This document shows positions 9,517 to 21,882 of a stretch of 34,625 nt of DNA, piece by piece. The position numbers and the translations under genes were made by a program. This DNA is from Rhypophila decipiens (lineage: Eukaryota; Ascomycota; Sordariomycetes; Sordariales; Naviculisporaceae). The stretch covers positions 1 to 34,625 of the forward strand of contig MU858323.1 of the NCBI GenBank assembly GCA_033297075.1, in the 5' to 3' direction. The notes under the pieces were generated by a model. It searched no databases. It saw only the letters and a list, made by a program, of their open reading frames with translations, and was not told the origin of the DNA. The first letter of the stretch is position 1, and the number at the start of each line of letters is the position of its first letter.

Positions 9517-12500
9517 CTAAGGCGCCTTCATCCATGCGGTATCCGCGGCGGGTGACCCAAAGGATATCCAAAGATCCTCAGGACAAAACCATTCAACCTC
9601 CTCCCGTTCAAACAGTTCATCTACTTCCTGAAACTTTCGGGTACGAACAAGGACAAGAGCCTTCTCCGCAAGTCGTAGAAGTCTTGGCGGATCGGGCTCG
9701 GGCTCATCATCAGGATCACAGCCTGGAGATCCGGTTCCTTGACCAGCCGTGGCGGTCTGGACTTTCACGATATGGTCGAAATTGGCCTCGGCCTGCTTCC
9801 AGTCACCCTTCTTGTCTCTCCTCCTTAGCAGCACAGCCAAGTCCAGAATAATCCACAACAGAGGCCGGTTGTACCGGCCGCGATCCGTGTTGATGAGAAT
9901 ACCCTGCAATAACGTGATTGCCTCATCCCTCCGGCCGCCGTCGCTCAGCAACAGCGCGCGAACATGATTGACCTGGCAATACCGATAATGCATCAGAGGG
10001 CGCTCATCAGAGTCTGGATCCAGTCCTGCCTCCTTTTCAATGTCACCCAGGAGGTCAAGCGCCTCTTTTCTCTTCCCAAAATCCCGGAGTGCGATCACGT
10101 ATGAGATGGTCGGATCCAATGACCAGATTGCGTCAAGATGAAACATGTTCCTCATGAAGGTAACCGTGTCATGGAGGTCGGCCAAGCTCTCCGCATGCTG
10201 CCCCAGCTTCCTCTTGATATCACCAACAGAGGATTGCACCTGGAGTGCGTAGATATCGCGGTCACCATACATCTTCCTGCGCTTCTGCACTAACTTCGAC
10301 AGCTTGGCTAGTGCCTCATCCAGTCTGCCAATCTCAACCAGCACATATGAAATCCACACCTCAGTGTTCATGTACTGGACGCTATCAGGACCACAAAGCC
10401 TCAGCGCACCCATGCCGGCTTCGCCAATGGACCCGAGAGCTTCGGGGTACCTGTTCATGAAATATTCGGCACCTCCCAGCCCCAACATGGTCTTGTAGAG
10501 CTCGGGGTTATCCAAACCTAGGACCTCTTTTTGTATCCTGGTCAGCTGAGAAAAGTCTTCGTATGCCTCACACAATTTCTTGGGGCCTTGCTGGAAGTAC
10601 AAGGTTGCTCTTTCTGTTCTCGCTTTTATGGTGAGCGGGTTCCGATTTCCCAGGTCGTTGGTCAACCCTGTCACGGTCTCGTCCAGGACAGGGATGGCCT
10701 TCAGCGCAGTCCCGAGGTCGATGAAGAACCGCGCCAGGCTCATATTTGTGAGCCACTGCAATTCCCGATCTTCCGAAGCAGACTCCTTGTACTCTTGCCC
10801 AAGTTGCTCATATGGATAAGAATAATAGTCTTTGAGTGTGACAGCTAGTTCACAATCGGGCAGAGTTTTTACCCACCCAAGGAGGTCGCTGTAGGCCACA
10901 CGAATAACATGAAAATCATTGTCATCCCTGTCCAGGCTGTATTCACTCCAATACGCGAATTGCTTCCCGCGAATGAAATTTTGAGCGAGGTCGATCAACG
11001 TTCGGGGAGGCTTTGGCACGCGGATGAGATGGTAAACCCAGTACTTGGCAGCATACTGGAAACTCGTGGTCTCAGGCTCAACGTCTGGGAGCGGGATATT
11101 CAACCGGAAATGCAGTTTCGCATAGCGCGCGAAGTTGCGATGAAGATATTGACCAATCCTCCATTTGGATGCATACTGTAGTTCGAGAAGTATGCGGAGG
11201 CATTCTTCCGCGAGTCGCTCATGAGATTTGAGAGGGTCCACGAACAATGCTCCGTCAGGCGAACATGATAGTGCCGTCGAGATCTTCGTCAGCCATTCCT
11301 TCACAGCAAGGTGGGTGAGAGTGACTCTCCCATCCTTCACCAGAACGAGTGGCCCGGCAATTTCTGTCACAGTTCTCAAATAGTCATATTTCCCAAAATG
11401 CAGAATTCTGCCCACCATCTCCAGAGAAGGTGGCTCTGCACTCCCGCAGACTAGCTCGTATATGACTTGCCGCGAGTCCCTCTGCCTCTGGTTGAGGTTC
11501 TTGGAGTGATGTCGAACCATCTTATCGCAAATTGTGTCAAAGTCAGGAGGACTGTGATGAAGCCTTTCAAGAAAGACCTGGCGCTCGCAGGGTTGGCAAA
11601 GATATTCAATGAAAGCTCTGGTCCACAGAAAATTCCCGGCTGCCTTCGCTTCGATCTGCTCCATGACTTCAGAGTGATATTCTGACGGGATTACACTCCT
11701 CTGGACCTCGCGTAGGGCAAACTGATGAAGATCGCCGGAATTGAGACCTTGGTCGATATCGACGCGGAGACGGGGAGGAGGATCCAGCCCGAGAATGGTA
11801 GCATCTGGCCGAGAGGATATGGCGACCGATATGGAGGTTGAGCTTGACAGGTCGCGTAGGTCCTTGAGAAAATCACTTGGTTGGGGGTCCCCACTGCTGA
11901 AACGACACTCATCCCAAGCATCAATGACCAGAAAAGTGTGTTGACTTTGTGCAGCTATCTTCAGGGCCTCGAGACATACGGGCCAGAGTTTCTTGAATGG
12001 ACAGTTATGGGGATTTTGTGTGGGGGTTTTGATCAAGCCGCGGAGACCAGCATCGATCCTCGGCTGACCGGCGAGCGCATTGTTATGTTGAAGAACTTGG
12101 AACAAGATGGAGGCGACGAGGGCGGAGGGTGTGGATCGTTCTGGGTCTCGGAGCTGGCGTAGAGAGCACCATATTACCAGTGATCCTTCTGTCTTCTGGA
12201 GGTGTTCGGTCAAGGTCTCCAACAAACAAGATTTTCCCGACCCTGTAGTGTTACGCTCGTCAGCAATGCCCACTGAAGAGTAGGATCGGGCGGATACTAT
12301 TCTAGGCGAGCAGTGCCATGCTTACCTGGCTGTCCAAGGATCCAAAGAATTTCGGGGACTTTCCTTGTCCGCCATTTGACAAAGCTGCCATCGACCAGCA
12401 GCCAATTTCCGGTGCCTTCGGCTGGGCTGTGCCCGTCTCCTTGCCCCACAGACTGGTGTGCTTTTTCAAGCCATTCCATCACTCTACTCGGAGTTGAAGC

Positions 12501-14428
12501 ATCTGAGATTCGGTCAGTTTATTGCCCACTAAACCTTAGCATTATTGGCAACCATGATCGAAACAAGATATTTGAAACACGGACCTTGCCTTGATCGATC
12601 CCATATTAGTCGGCACATGTCTATGTCCCTTTCGCGGTCGTGATGTGGTGGACAGCGTTGACCTGTGATGAACAGGAACGGGAGGTCAGTATGTGAGTGT
12701 CAAAATGGGGGGAAAAGATTGTTGTGTCCACCAAAATGTGTGATATCCCTGCTGTCGATAAGGGCTAATTTAATTCTGGTATCGGGTGGAACTTGCCGTT
12801 TCTCGCTGTCATTTCGTGATGTGCTGCATGGCATGCCATGCCACTGAAGGTCAGTCAATCCGAAAAAGGTTTCAGTACAGTGGCTGGTAAGGGAATGTCG
12901 GTGAAGAAAGCGCAGCTGCCCGGTGAGTACCCCGTACCAATAGTCCGTACTCAGTGCGGGGTTGAGAGAAGCCAGTGTGGGATGCAAGATAACGGCACAT
13001 CGCGATGCCTCCATGACTTACCCGCAAATTCCTCCCTCATCCCTTCCAGCTGGCGGATTATGAACCTGAGATCTTTCCTCACCATGGCGTGGTTAACGAC
13101 CTCTGGCAGCACGGCATTAGCATCTCCCTAGCCGTGTATGGACCGCACGCTGGGCTGGGCGGGCCAGGGCGACGGGTAATGATACATACGGTGTTTGATC
13201 CCTACAGAGCCACTACCATCAGCATGAAGTCTATCCGTATTTTGGGTACATTTGACTGAAGGTTGGTTTACCCAAGCGTCTAACGTCGTCATCAAGCCGC
13301 TGCGCGGCACGTCGGACGGTTTCGAGTTTAGATCGGAGCTTCGGAGCAATCTCTCGGAATGTGGACTTCGCGACCCGGACTGGAAAGAATGTGGACACGC
13401 GCCGACGGGGCAGCGCGTTCTTATGTTAGCCAGTCTGTACATCTGTAGAGGCATATCTGAGCATCAGCTGCCGGATATACGTACTCAGCGTATGTTTGTC
13501 AAGGTAGCCTTTCGCCGTGACGATAAATTCCAAAAGTGGCTCGTAAAGGTCGATAAGATCGGATCGCACCTCTGGTTCGGTGGAGAAAACGGAAGCAATG
13601 CGCCTCCAGCGATCAAGATGAACAGTAAGCTCATGAATTCCCTCGATAATGATGGCCGTCGATAGTTGTTTATCCGTGATCGTCTGGAGGCAGTGTTAGT
13701 ACGATCGACTCTTGTTCAAACAGCCCCGTTCCCTTGATCGACGTTCGGGCGGCGGGTGCCCTGGGTCGGCGGGCAGGGCAGGGGTTGTGTATTAGGCGGA
13801 CACATGCACTGTAGCCAGGGCGTCCGTGAAACCCCCACGTTGGACCACTCACAAGGGGGTCGAACATGTGGTACATACGGGATATGTACCTTAATGTGAT
13901 GGTATTGTTCAAAGAATGGAGGGAGGGCAACTGACTTCAAGGAGGATGCGTACAACCCCCCAGACTGCTGGGGCGAATGGGTCCAGCTGGGCAAAAACAT
14001 CGATGGCTTTGGAGTGTCTTCTGATCTGAGCAAGGATATTGGATAAGAAGCGGCGCGGAAATGGTTTTTTGGCCCTGTCGAACTTGGAAGCCGCCCTTGT
14101 AGCAGAATCCAGAAGGTCCCGGGCCGAAGTTGGTAGTTTTCCATTTGTCTTGATGATTTCGAATTGTGACCTGGTCGGGTTTCGAGCATAGAATCTCTAG
14201 GGTGCTCGGGTTGTCAGCAGATTGAGAAACTAATGTCATCAAGAACCGGGATGCATTGGCCACGAGGGGGCCGGGGCGCCTGGAATGCGGGGTATTCCTT
14301 GTACAAGCAATACAGCCACTCACCTCCGTCGCTATCTTCCAGCAATGGGCGTCTAATTCGCCAACGACCTCGAGATCATCATCCGCCAGGATACAATCCC
14401 CCCCGTCGTTGCTCTCGTCAGTTCCCAT
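9517..14428 (-). CDS. NACHT-TPR STAND receptor (fungal NLR), seven exons
   Basis: The model joins 14428-14324, 14196-13936, 13683-13485, 13379-13272, 13102-13022, 12502-12326 and 12242-9517. All junctions are in phase (1219 codons, TAG stop). Residues about 65-250 form the N-terminal helical domain seen in fungal STAND proteins (DUF7708 type: SKFDRAKKPFPRRFL, AIDVFAQLDPFAPAVWGVVR). Walker A GQPGSGKS is at about 308-315, created by the last splice. Walker B FLVIDAWDEC is near 414-423 and sensor SSRPD near 455. A winged-helix-like region follows, then TPRs of the TPR_10/12 type at about 850-1190. The family acts as cytosolic oligomerising sensors, with repeats recognising ligand and the N-terminus triggering the response, often incompatibility-type cell death; ligand and effector here are unknown. 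The start is the first ATG of exon 1. The 252-bp and 519-bp introns are the least certain parts. Confidence 0.85.
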
Positions 14429-15215
14429 TGAGTGCTGAGTCACTACGTCGTACAATGGAGGCGCCTTGTTGAAAGTTACGATGCGAAAAGTGAAGCCAGG
14501 TGGCAAACCGCGCTCCACGTCGTGGAACAAGTGGATGGCCTTTAAACTGTTTTCGTCTTCCCCTCGTGTCCCCTATCACCACCTTGACGAGTTGCAAACC
14601 CAGGGCGAGCAGCCGATGCGGAAAACTCGTTGGGCATCACCACATCAACTCTGCCTACTTCATGACAACCACTTCACGACGTTCGATGGTATAACGTCGA
14701 ATGGTGTGCCACACTGAGGGCACTCGAATGGTCATGATTGTGCATCTCTCCCCGCCCCGGGAAACATTTTGACCAATTAGACAATTGCCATGAATTGTGC
14801 ATCTGACTGTGCATATCCCATCAGTAGTGCACTCCATCAAGTCTACCTTGGGGTCAACTTGAGACATTGTGGCCCAGGCATCTTTTGCTGGATTTGAGCC
14901 GCACACACTTCCAAAGCAGGCTTTGGAATGAGACGCTGACTTTCTTTGCATCCACTTGGAATCTGAAATGGCGTGGCACGGATTTTTTCTAATCCTAATT
15001 TCATCGCTGATGGGAACTTTGATCGTAATTCATTAATTGTCAAAACGGCCACACCGTGACAAGTTCAACAATATCCGTCTTGCCATCTATCTCTCAGGTT
15101 CATGATGGCTATCTGACTCTCCATGAGTAATTAATGATCTAAATATCTACAAACAAAATGATGCAATCTGATACTCTCTGGCATATCAGGGAACCATTGT
15201 TCCCAACGAGTTCAA
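14429..15215. other. intergenic region upstream of the NLR gene
   Basis: Probable NLR promoter. A minus-strand 98-codon open frame at 14655-14951 has eight cysteines (CFGSVCG, CTTDGICTVRC) but no signal peptide and no family I recognise. I leave it as non-coding. Confidence 0.4.
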
Positions 15216-16065
15216 TCACCTGTAATACCTCGGTTGGATGGCCGGTTCGTCCTCGTCGCCCGCGTAGCTCTTCGATTCATAGTATGTGGCTGGGTCATAT
15301 CCAGGATTGTCATCTGGATGTTCAAGGTAAGTCGGAATGGGCTGTGTATAATATGGAGGATTGTGTGATTCGGGGGGTGGCGATGATGCTGTGGTCGACT
15401 GAGTGGCCCATGTCGACTTGGAACTGTGCGAGTCCCTGGATATGTGAGATCTCGAGCCTTGAGACTTGTGGCTCTTGCTAGAGTATCTTGAACCTGACCT
15501 GCCTGAGGTGTGTTTGTCTCGATACTGCGACGCATCCTCCGAATAGCCAGGTTGTTGTGAATAGTTCGATGATTCTGCGTAGGAAGGTTGGTTGGGGTAA
15601 TATGGCTCTGTTTCTTGTCCGTAATAATCTTGTTGGTCACCGCGACTGCTTGAACCGATGTCAAGTCGGTCAAACTCAGACTCCAGCTCCTGGTCAGTGC
15701 TCGGATCGTTGCTGGCCTGGGCAGCCGTCTTTGCCCCTGCAATCCGCTGTGCGAAATCTTCGAGATCCGCACATTGCCTTTCATAAAATTCGTTCTCAAT
15801 CTGCTCCCAATCGTAATGACTAGCTGGGCACCTGTAGCCCTCGTCTCGTTCCTCTTGTTGCGGACGAGCCTCTCCAGCCTGCAACTCAACGCACGTTATC
15901 CATTTGCCATGTCGGCGGCAGAAATAGGCCCCTTTCTGTCTGCTACACTTCAAGCCTTTCCATTGCGCATATTCCCTCTTCCAATGTCCATGTGCCTTGG
16001 CGTATTCACGTGGGGGCTCTGGTCGAGGCAGGTACTCCAAGAATGGCCACCGCTTCAGGATATCT
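15216..16065 (-). CDS. hypothetical protein with low-complexity Ser/Tyr/Pro-rich C-terminus, 5' end unresolved
   Basis: An open frame ends with TAA at 15216. Its N-terminal part is ordered (DILKRWPFLEYLPRPEPPRE, then CSRQKGAYFCRRHGKWITC with four cysteines and a histidine that may bind metal). It then becomes acidic and finally a long disordered Ser/Tyr/Gln/Pro tail. No ATG starts this frame: it is entered through a probable 3' splice site (CTGCCTCAG) at about 16065, so at least one exon lies upstream on the minus strand, between 16065 and about 16450. I could not find a start and splice pair that keeps phase, so the gene may be truncated. Function unknown. Confidence 0.5.
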
Positions 16066-17388
16066 GAGGCAGAAAAGAATATGGTACAGCTCAGGCCACC
16101 GTTGCCGGTCTTGTCTCAAACTGTTAGGCAGCAGACCCTAAACAATTGGGGGTATCAGTATTGGGAGGTAAAATCAGGTACTAACCATTGTTGGCGAACG
16201 AGAACCGGAAATTCCTTTGATGATGTCGATTGCTCACTCTGGTCTGGTGATCTCTGGGTAATATCCCTCACCTTTGCGCTGTTAAGCCTTCTTGTGAGAT
16301 GGTAGAGCCGTTTCGGCGATCGCTGTGAGCAAAGACCCAAACGTAAAAGCATCGATAAGAATATTGGTCGTGGAGAGATTTTTCGACATCGATGGAGGTG
16401 TAAGTGTTGCACGGGAAGAAATCAACATGGCCAGTATCGCAGTGACCTCGTGCCACCGGCTAAATATAACGCGGGGGGCACATCTTCATTTAGGGGTCAC
16501 CATGGGCTATTCACTGTCAACCCAACTTCGCTTCTGGATTGATGGTGTGCATGTGCGGGAAACCCCATGTGGGGTCTTGGTTGCCTGCTTTCACCCACGC
16601 CCTGGCCCATCGCGCTGTTCGACGAACGATCGAACTCAAAATACCTCTGGGGCGGGCGGAAACCTGCAGTGCCGTCGATCCAGCCATACAGGTATGATGA
16701 AGATGCCACTGATGCCCAACCGATGCAAACCATACCACCCTCAACCACGGGGCCGGGGCGGTGCGCTTGCCAGGAAGGGCCTAGGCATTCTGGTGAGGCT
16801 CATCGTGCCCTAAGGAATCTCCGTTACACCATGGACAAGACGCCTTGAAATGGCGCTCGCCGATCAGGACCACATTTGTGTGATATGATATCCTGTGGTC
16901 GGTGGTTGGCCAAAATAGCCGCCATTGATCGTTAAAAGTCGCTACTAGACTAAGACAGTCTGTTAGGCTTATCCTGAATGGGCAGGTGTATGCCAGGGTA
17001 CGATCTATCCTGCATATATTCTTAGGAAGGAGCGCCCCAAGCGCCGTAATCTGCGATGATTGGGCCTGTATGGACAAACTTCCTCACTTTAACGCCTTGA
17101 ATGAGAAGGAAAGTCGGGCGAACTCGGTCAAGTCCACGGCACCTTCCGCGACACCGTTTCCCATTGCCCAGAACCCCTGAACGGGAAAGTGGAATTCCCG
17201 CATTTTGTGAAAACGGCCAACCCAATCCTCCATGTTGACCGACCACCTGGCTGCTGAACGTTCGGCTTACCGTCCTCTTAACATTCAGCACCGAATTCTT
17301 TGAGGTAATTCTGCAATCTATTGAATCCAACGTCCCGCACTTCAAGAAGCACGAAAGAAGAAGAAATTAAAATTAAAATAAAGGTCCC
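16066..17388. other. region between divergent genes, no gene recognised
   Basis: It should contain the missing 5' exon of the minus-strand gene and the promoter of the MFS gene. A minus-strand segment near 16560-16700 (YLYGWIDGTAGFRPPQ) looks protein-like but has no start, splice context or known family. Confidence 0.35.
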
Positions 17389-19484
17389 ATGACAGACTCT
17401 CAGTATTCAGAAGCCTCCCCGCTGATACCACACGGCACTCCGAGCCGAAACCCCGAGCCTGAACCCCAATGTATCGCGACGACCGATGTTGTTTACCACC
17501 GGTTTGACAAACGGGCAACCGGCATTTGGTCTTTTTGCACGGAAGGCACGAGAATCTACTTCACGATTTTGATCGCTTCCTGTCTTATCGCCATATCAGA
17601 TCTACTCTTCAAGGCATCGCTCACAGCTTTATACAAGAATATCTTGTGTTACCAACAAAACAGGGCAAAGTGTCACAGCAGTCAATCGTGCAACGGTGAA
17701 AATGCCAAAGCCAGTGACCGTGAGCTGTCAACGGTCTTCCAATGGCAGTCCGTTGTCAATGCAGTAGGTGGTAAGATCACCCAGCTCCAAAAAGGGGAAA
17801 CCTCCGAACAAACTGATTGAGGCGCTTCGCCCAATCACCGCCTTCATCCTTTCTTCTTCTGTTCCGTCGAGGTGACCATGACTAACTAAGGCGCAAAATG
17901 ATTCGACTTTAGGATTCATTTCGATTTCATTATGGTATTGGGTTATATGGCCCGTCCTGCAAAGACGTCAGCCGCCTGACCAAAAAAACATGACCCATCC
18001 ATTGCTGTTGAGTCTAATTGGATTCATGGTCCTCAACATGGTAAACATTGCGATGGTATACGCAGCCTGGGACGAGAAAATCTCTGTTGCAACTTTCAAG
18101 ACTTGGGTAATTTGGGAGCAGGTAGTGTCGTTCGCTATCGGTGGTGGTCCACCAACATACTGGGCTTACCGAGAAAATATCATCGCTGCCGTTACTACCC
18201 CTTCTGACGGAGCTCAGGGGCGGCTTGGGGGGGGCGACGGGGTTGAAGATACTCACAAACCATTCGGAGTTGAGAACAGGTGCGGTGGCCTCTTCTGTCT
18301 CCACCGAATATACACTGACACGCTGATATGATGCATCTTCCAGACAAACAGGCTATGTCCTCTTGCAAGTGTCAGCAGGATTGTCTCAATTTCTTGCTGG
18401 GTTAGGCCTTAAACTGATTTCGCAATCGACCACGGTCCGATTCATGTGCCTTCTTTGCGGGTTGGCCAGCATTGGTAGCGCATTTGGCTTCCTCCTGACT
18501 CTTCCCAGCATACCTTTACCTTCGCCAACACGCACCGAACCGGCGGACGCACCAAGCTCACACGGGGACCATGACGCGCGGCCGGCGTTGACGAGAACGA
18601 AAAGCTTCACAATGCGGGACCGAGTCACCGTGGGCCTTGTTCTTCTATCCGGCATAGCTCGGAGCCCTCTATACAGCTCCATCGCCTCGAACTTCGCCGT
18701 GCTCTACATTTCGCGGCGTATGGACTTTGACACAAGCGACGCGGTCTTGTTGATTGCTTTGGCCGGTATTCTCCCACCGCTGATCCCCGTTTTCGGCCCT
18801 CAAGTACTCCAGCATTTCCACCGTCGTGAAAATTCCACATCTAGCATTTCCCGACCCTCCTCCACAACTTCCTCAGCCTCGAAGAGGGGCTCCACCTCAT
18901 CGACTTACTCCACATTATCAGAATCCACCATGTCTCCACCACCGCCAAGACTCCCAGATCAGCAGCCGAACCAAACTCAGAACCAAGATTTGGTTCTAGC
19001 AGAAGACCAAGAACAAAATTACACTGAGACAGAGGACCTCGACAACGCCACACTAGTTAAACCCAGCCAAATCATCAACCCCTTAAGCTTCCTCGCCATA
19101 GCTATCGTAGGCACAAGTATGATGGCCTTCTCCACTAGCCTCCCTCTCACACATAAATACTGGTTCGTCCTCACAGCCATACTATTCATATCCACCGGGG
19201 CTCAGTACCCGATCTTCACTGAGCCAATCCTGGCCGGGTGGAGCGCCGAAGGCAAGAAACCCGTCGTGTTTGTTATTCAGCAGCTCATCAACGCTGTCTT
19301 TCTGAGCCTCGGTGCTTTGCTCCTTAATCAGGGGTTTCAGCGGGAGGCCGGTGACGGGGACGGGGATGGGGATGATGATCACTCTGGTGGAAAGATTGGT
19401 TGGACGTTTATGGGGATTACGCTCGTGTGTGTGGCCGCTTCGGGGCTTTTGGTATGTGCTGCTTGGGTTTCCAGAAATCGCTGA
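17389..19484 (+). CDS. major facilitator superfamily-like transporter, possibly defective
   Basis: Proposed exons 17389-17763, 17972-18279 and 18344-19484 are in phase (608 codons). Features: a cytosolic N-terminus with SEASPLIPHG, TM1 (IYFTILIASCLIAISDLLF), an extracellular Cys-rich loop ending FQWQSVVNAV, membrane segments HPLLLSLIGFMVLNMVNIAM and a gating-like AIGGGPPTYW, then RQTGYVLLQVSAGLSQFLAG. A central Ser/Thr and acidic loop of about 110 residues and the C-terminal helices follow. This matches fungal MFS proteins of unknown substrate. The helix-2 region and the conserved cytosolic GxLADxxGRR signature expected between exons 1 and 2 are not visible. An alternative junction (17770/17965) needs a frameshift in an A7 run near 17982. 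The gene may have lost this part, so transport activity is doubtful. Confidence 0.6.
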
Positions 19485-20433
19485 GAGAAACAGAGAGACA
19501 TTGTACAGGTCGCATTATACGGGTCACACGACTTGAGGGAAAGCAGAATTTCTGAGAGCATGTTCGACTAGGTAGATAGAAAAGGTTGAAAACTCTCCTC
19601 TAGATAGTAGACAGACATTGATTACATCGTTGGCATAAGCAACAACGTCCCATCGAGCCTTTATATAAAACCACGAGTTTTGATTGGCTCTTTGTTCTCT
19701 CCACGGAAATAGCCAACGAAAGGTACTCCATGGGCTTCGATCGTCAATGCTGAAGTGCGGCGCTGATAATAACCCTATTCCCCAATGAAAGCAAGCTGCG
19801 ATCAGACGGTTCAAAACTTACATGATCACCATTAGACACGTGCAATTCATCGTGTCCTGAACATTGGGAACAAAGGAGTCGTTGTACGGAGCATGTACGG
19901 AGCATCTCAGCCTGGGGAACAATCTACACATCAGGGGTTCCTCTGGGAAGGCAAAGCCACAGAGACCGGAACCGGGTCTCTCCGAACGCCGCCGCTGCGA
20001 AGTCTGTTGAACTCCTCGACTCCAAACTATCTTGATCCGTCTCCGTGTTTATTATCTGAAGTAGTACCTCTGCCGGCAGATCCTTGTAATTCTGCTGCCA
20101 ACACTTGATCTCTTTTTTCTCCAAGCTGGGCCCGCCGCGATGATGCAAGACGAAGTTGGCGTGCTCTGAATGCCAGGTCGTAAAACTGACCATGGTTGTT
20201 CAAGCACTTGATCTGGCACCGGAGCCCGAATTCCTCAGGCACTCACTATAGGAGCTTTGAACATCAGGAGCAGTGTAAGAAGTAGTTTGCACATGTACAC
20301 TTCGCTATTGTATAATCGAAGGAATGTATATTTAGGAAAATCTATGGAGCGGAGATGAAATGATGTCGAGTACCTGCATGTGATTATATAGTGACGCTGC
20401 CCGGTATTGAACCCCTGTGTATCCGTCAACGTT
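19485..20433. other. intergenic region, one unassigned open frame
   Basis: The minus strand at 19924-20193 holds a natural-looking 89-codon frame (KDLPAEVLLQIINTETDQDS). It might be a detached 3' exon of the patatin-like gene, but no phase-consistent splice was found. The rest shows nothing. Confidence 0.35.
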
Positions 20434-21882
20434 TCAGACATCACTTGCCCGTATAGTCTTGGCCAATCCCCTGGCACATTTGACAATCTCCGTCCGGTGT
20501 GTCTCGAGAAACGCCTTGGCAAGCTCTTCCACCTTCTCGAGCATTGTTGTGTCCGCCTTGTCAATCGCCGCCAGTGCATTCGTCTCCTCGTTCAGGCGTG
20601 TGTAGATGCTGTCGGCCTTCTCAGCCCCCAACGAATCCCTCAACATGTCCCTAAAATTCAAATGCGTTGTCTGGGTATTGGTCATCATATCGAAGGCATA
20701 TTTTGCAATGGCCCTAGCATTGTTTCCAGGATTGAGTTGCTTTGGTCTTCCGGTCCCAGGCTTACGATTGATCGGATGGCGCGGCCAGGCTGTTCCCGTC
20801 TGGCTTCGTGATAGATTTCCGAGATAGGGTTGTTGGCTTTCGCGCCACCATCGCAGTAGGTGTGGCCTGCTATCTGGATGGGCGGGAAGTAGATGGGTGC
20901 GGCGCTGGTCGCTCGGCAGGCTCCCCAGATCGTGCAGTTGGGCGCTTCGCCGTCTTCGGAGTCGTAGGTTCGGAAGCGTCGCGGCTGTTCGTCTTTGTAC
21001 ATGAGCGCAACGACGAAACTATGATGTAGTGAGCGGTCAGTTGAAGGTAGGCTACAATCGTTGGTGAAGATGAGTATCTCACGTCTTGCAGTCGGTATCT
21101 TGTCTGAAACTGAGGGACATGAACCCAGCACCGGTTAGTTGATTAGCCAGCGAAGTGCATGTTTGATAAGTAGAATCACGAAGGAATAGCCTGGACTTGC
21201 CGTGCGGACACCCTCTTGTTGATAGATAGACACGATTGGGAGCTTCTCACCATCCCAAGCAGCAAAATCGTGATTCGCCCGGGGAATGATTTTCCGAAGG
21301 TGACCGAAGTCGTCAATGGGTATTCCGAACAGGTAGTCAGTTGAATGACGGGCTACTGACCTGTTTAGCCACCAGACCCCCAGTATTGAGACAGACGAAT
21401 GTTATCGCGTTAGTGGAGTGCTGCGAACCCAAACACACATCAGTATGACCAACAACGCGTGTTTGGCGAGCTCAGTTCGATGTACGGACCTCGGGAAGAC
21501 TCGTCCGGTCTTGGATAAGGCTGGCAATGAGCTCTTCGGCGGCGCTCTCAATGTCAAGGCCAGTATAGCTGTACGAAAGTACTCGAGCACCCGGGAAGTA
21601 TTCAGCTTTGGGGATGCTTTCAACAAGCCAGTTGAATCCGTTTTCTGATATCCAAGATGACCAATTACCGCCATACAATCCATGGATAACCAGAGCTTTC
21701 AGACCGGTAGTATCATTCGCAATTGGACTGGAGTTGTATCCTGCTTGAAGAGTGGCGAGTCCAGCAGCTATGGAACTGACGCTCATGACTTCCTGGGTTC
21801 CTGAAACGTTCATGTTGTCTCTCCCGCTGAGGCAGTCGCTCACGATGTCCCGATCACGCTCAGCGCCGGAGCTACCAGACAT
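20434..21882 (-). pseudogene. degenerate hydrolase/patatin-like protein
   Basis: Exon 21882-21490 encodes an alpha/beta-hydrolase-type start (LKALVIHGLYGGNWSSW, GFNWLVESIPKAEYFPGARV), as found at the N-terminus of fungal STAND-associated lipases. A 69-bp intron leads to 21420-21361 with AITFVCLNTGGLVAKQ, where the usual nucleophile elbow (CHSTGG or GTSTGG) has Asn for Ser. At 21109-21083 and 21018 onward the sequence becomes the C-terminal half of a patatin: TDCKTFVVAL, then IWGACRATSAAPIYFPPI and DGGAKANNPISE with the patatin catalytic Asp. A frameshift near 20730 moves to AKYAFDMMTN... and the TAA-proximal end at 20434. The patatin oxyanion loop and GxSxG are absent. An alternative ATG at 21984 exists. 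Most likely an inactive, internally deleted gene. Confidence 0.6.

Noticed and set aside
14655..14951. Minus-strand cysteine-containing 98-codon frame
   Set aside because: No signal peptide, no family and no clear promoter; insufficient for a gene call.
16325..16813. 162-codon plus-strand open frame
   Set aside because: Starts from a non-ATG codon, with no domain or splice context.
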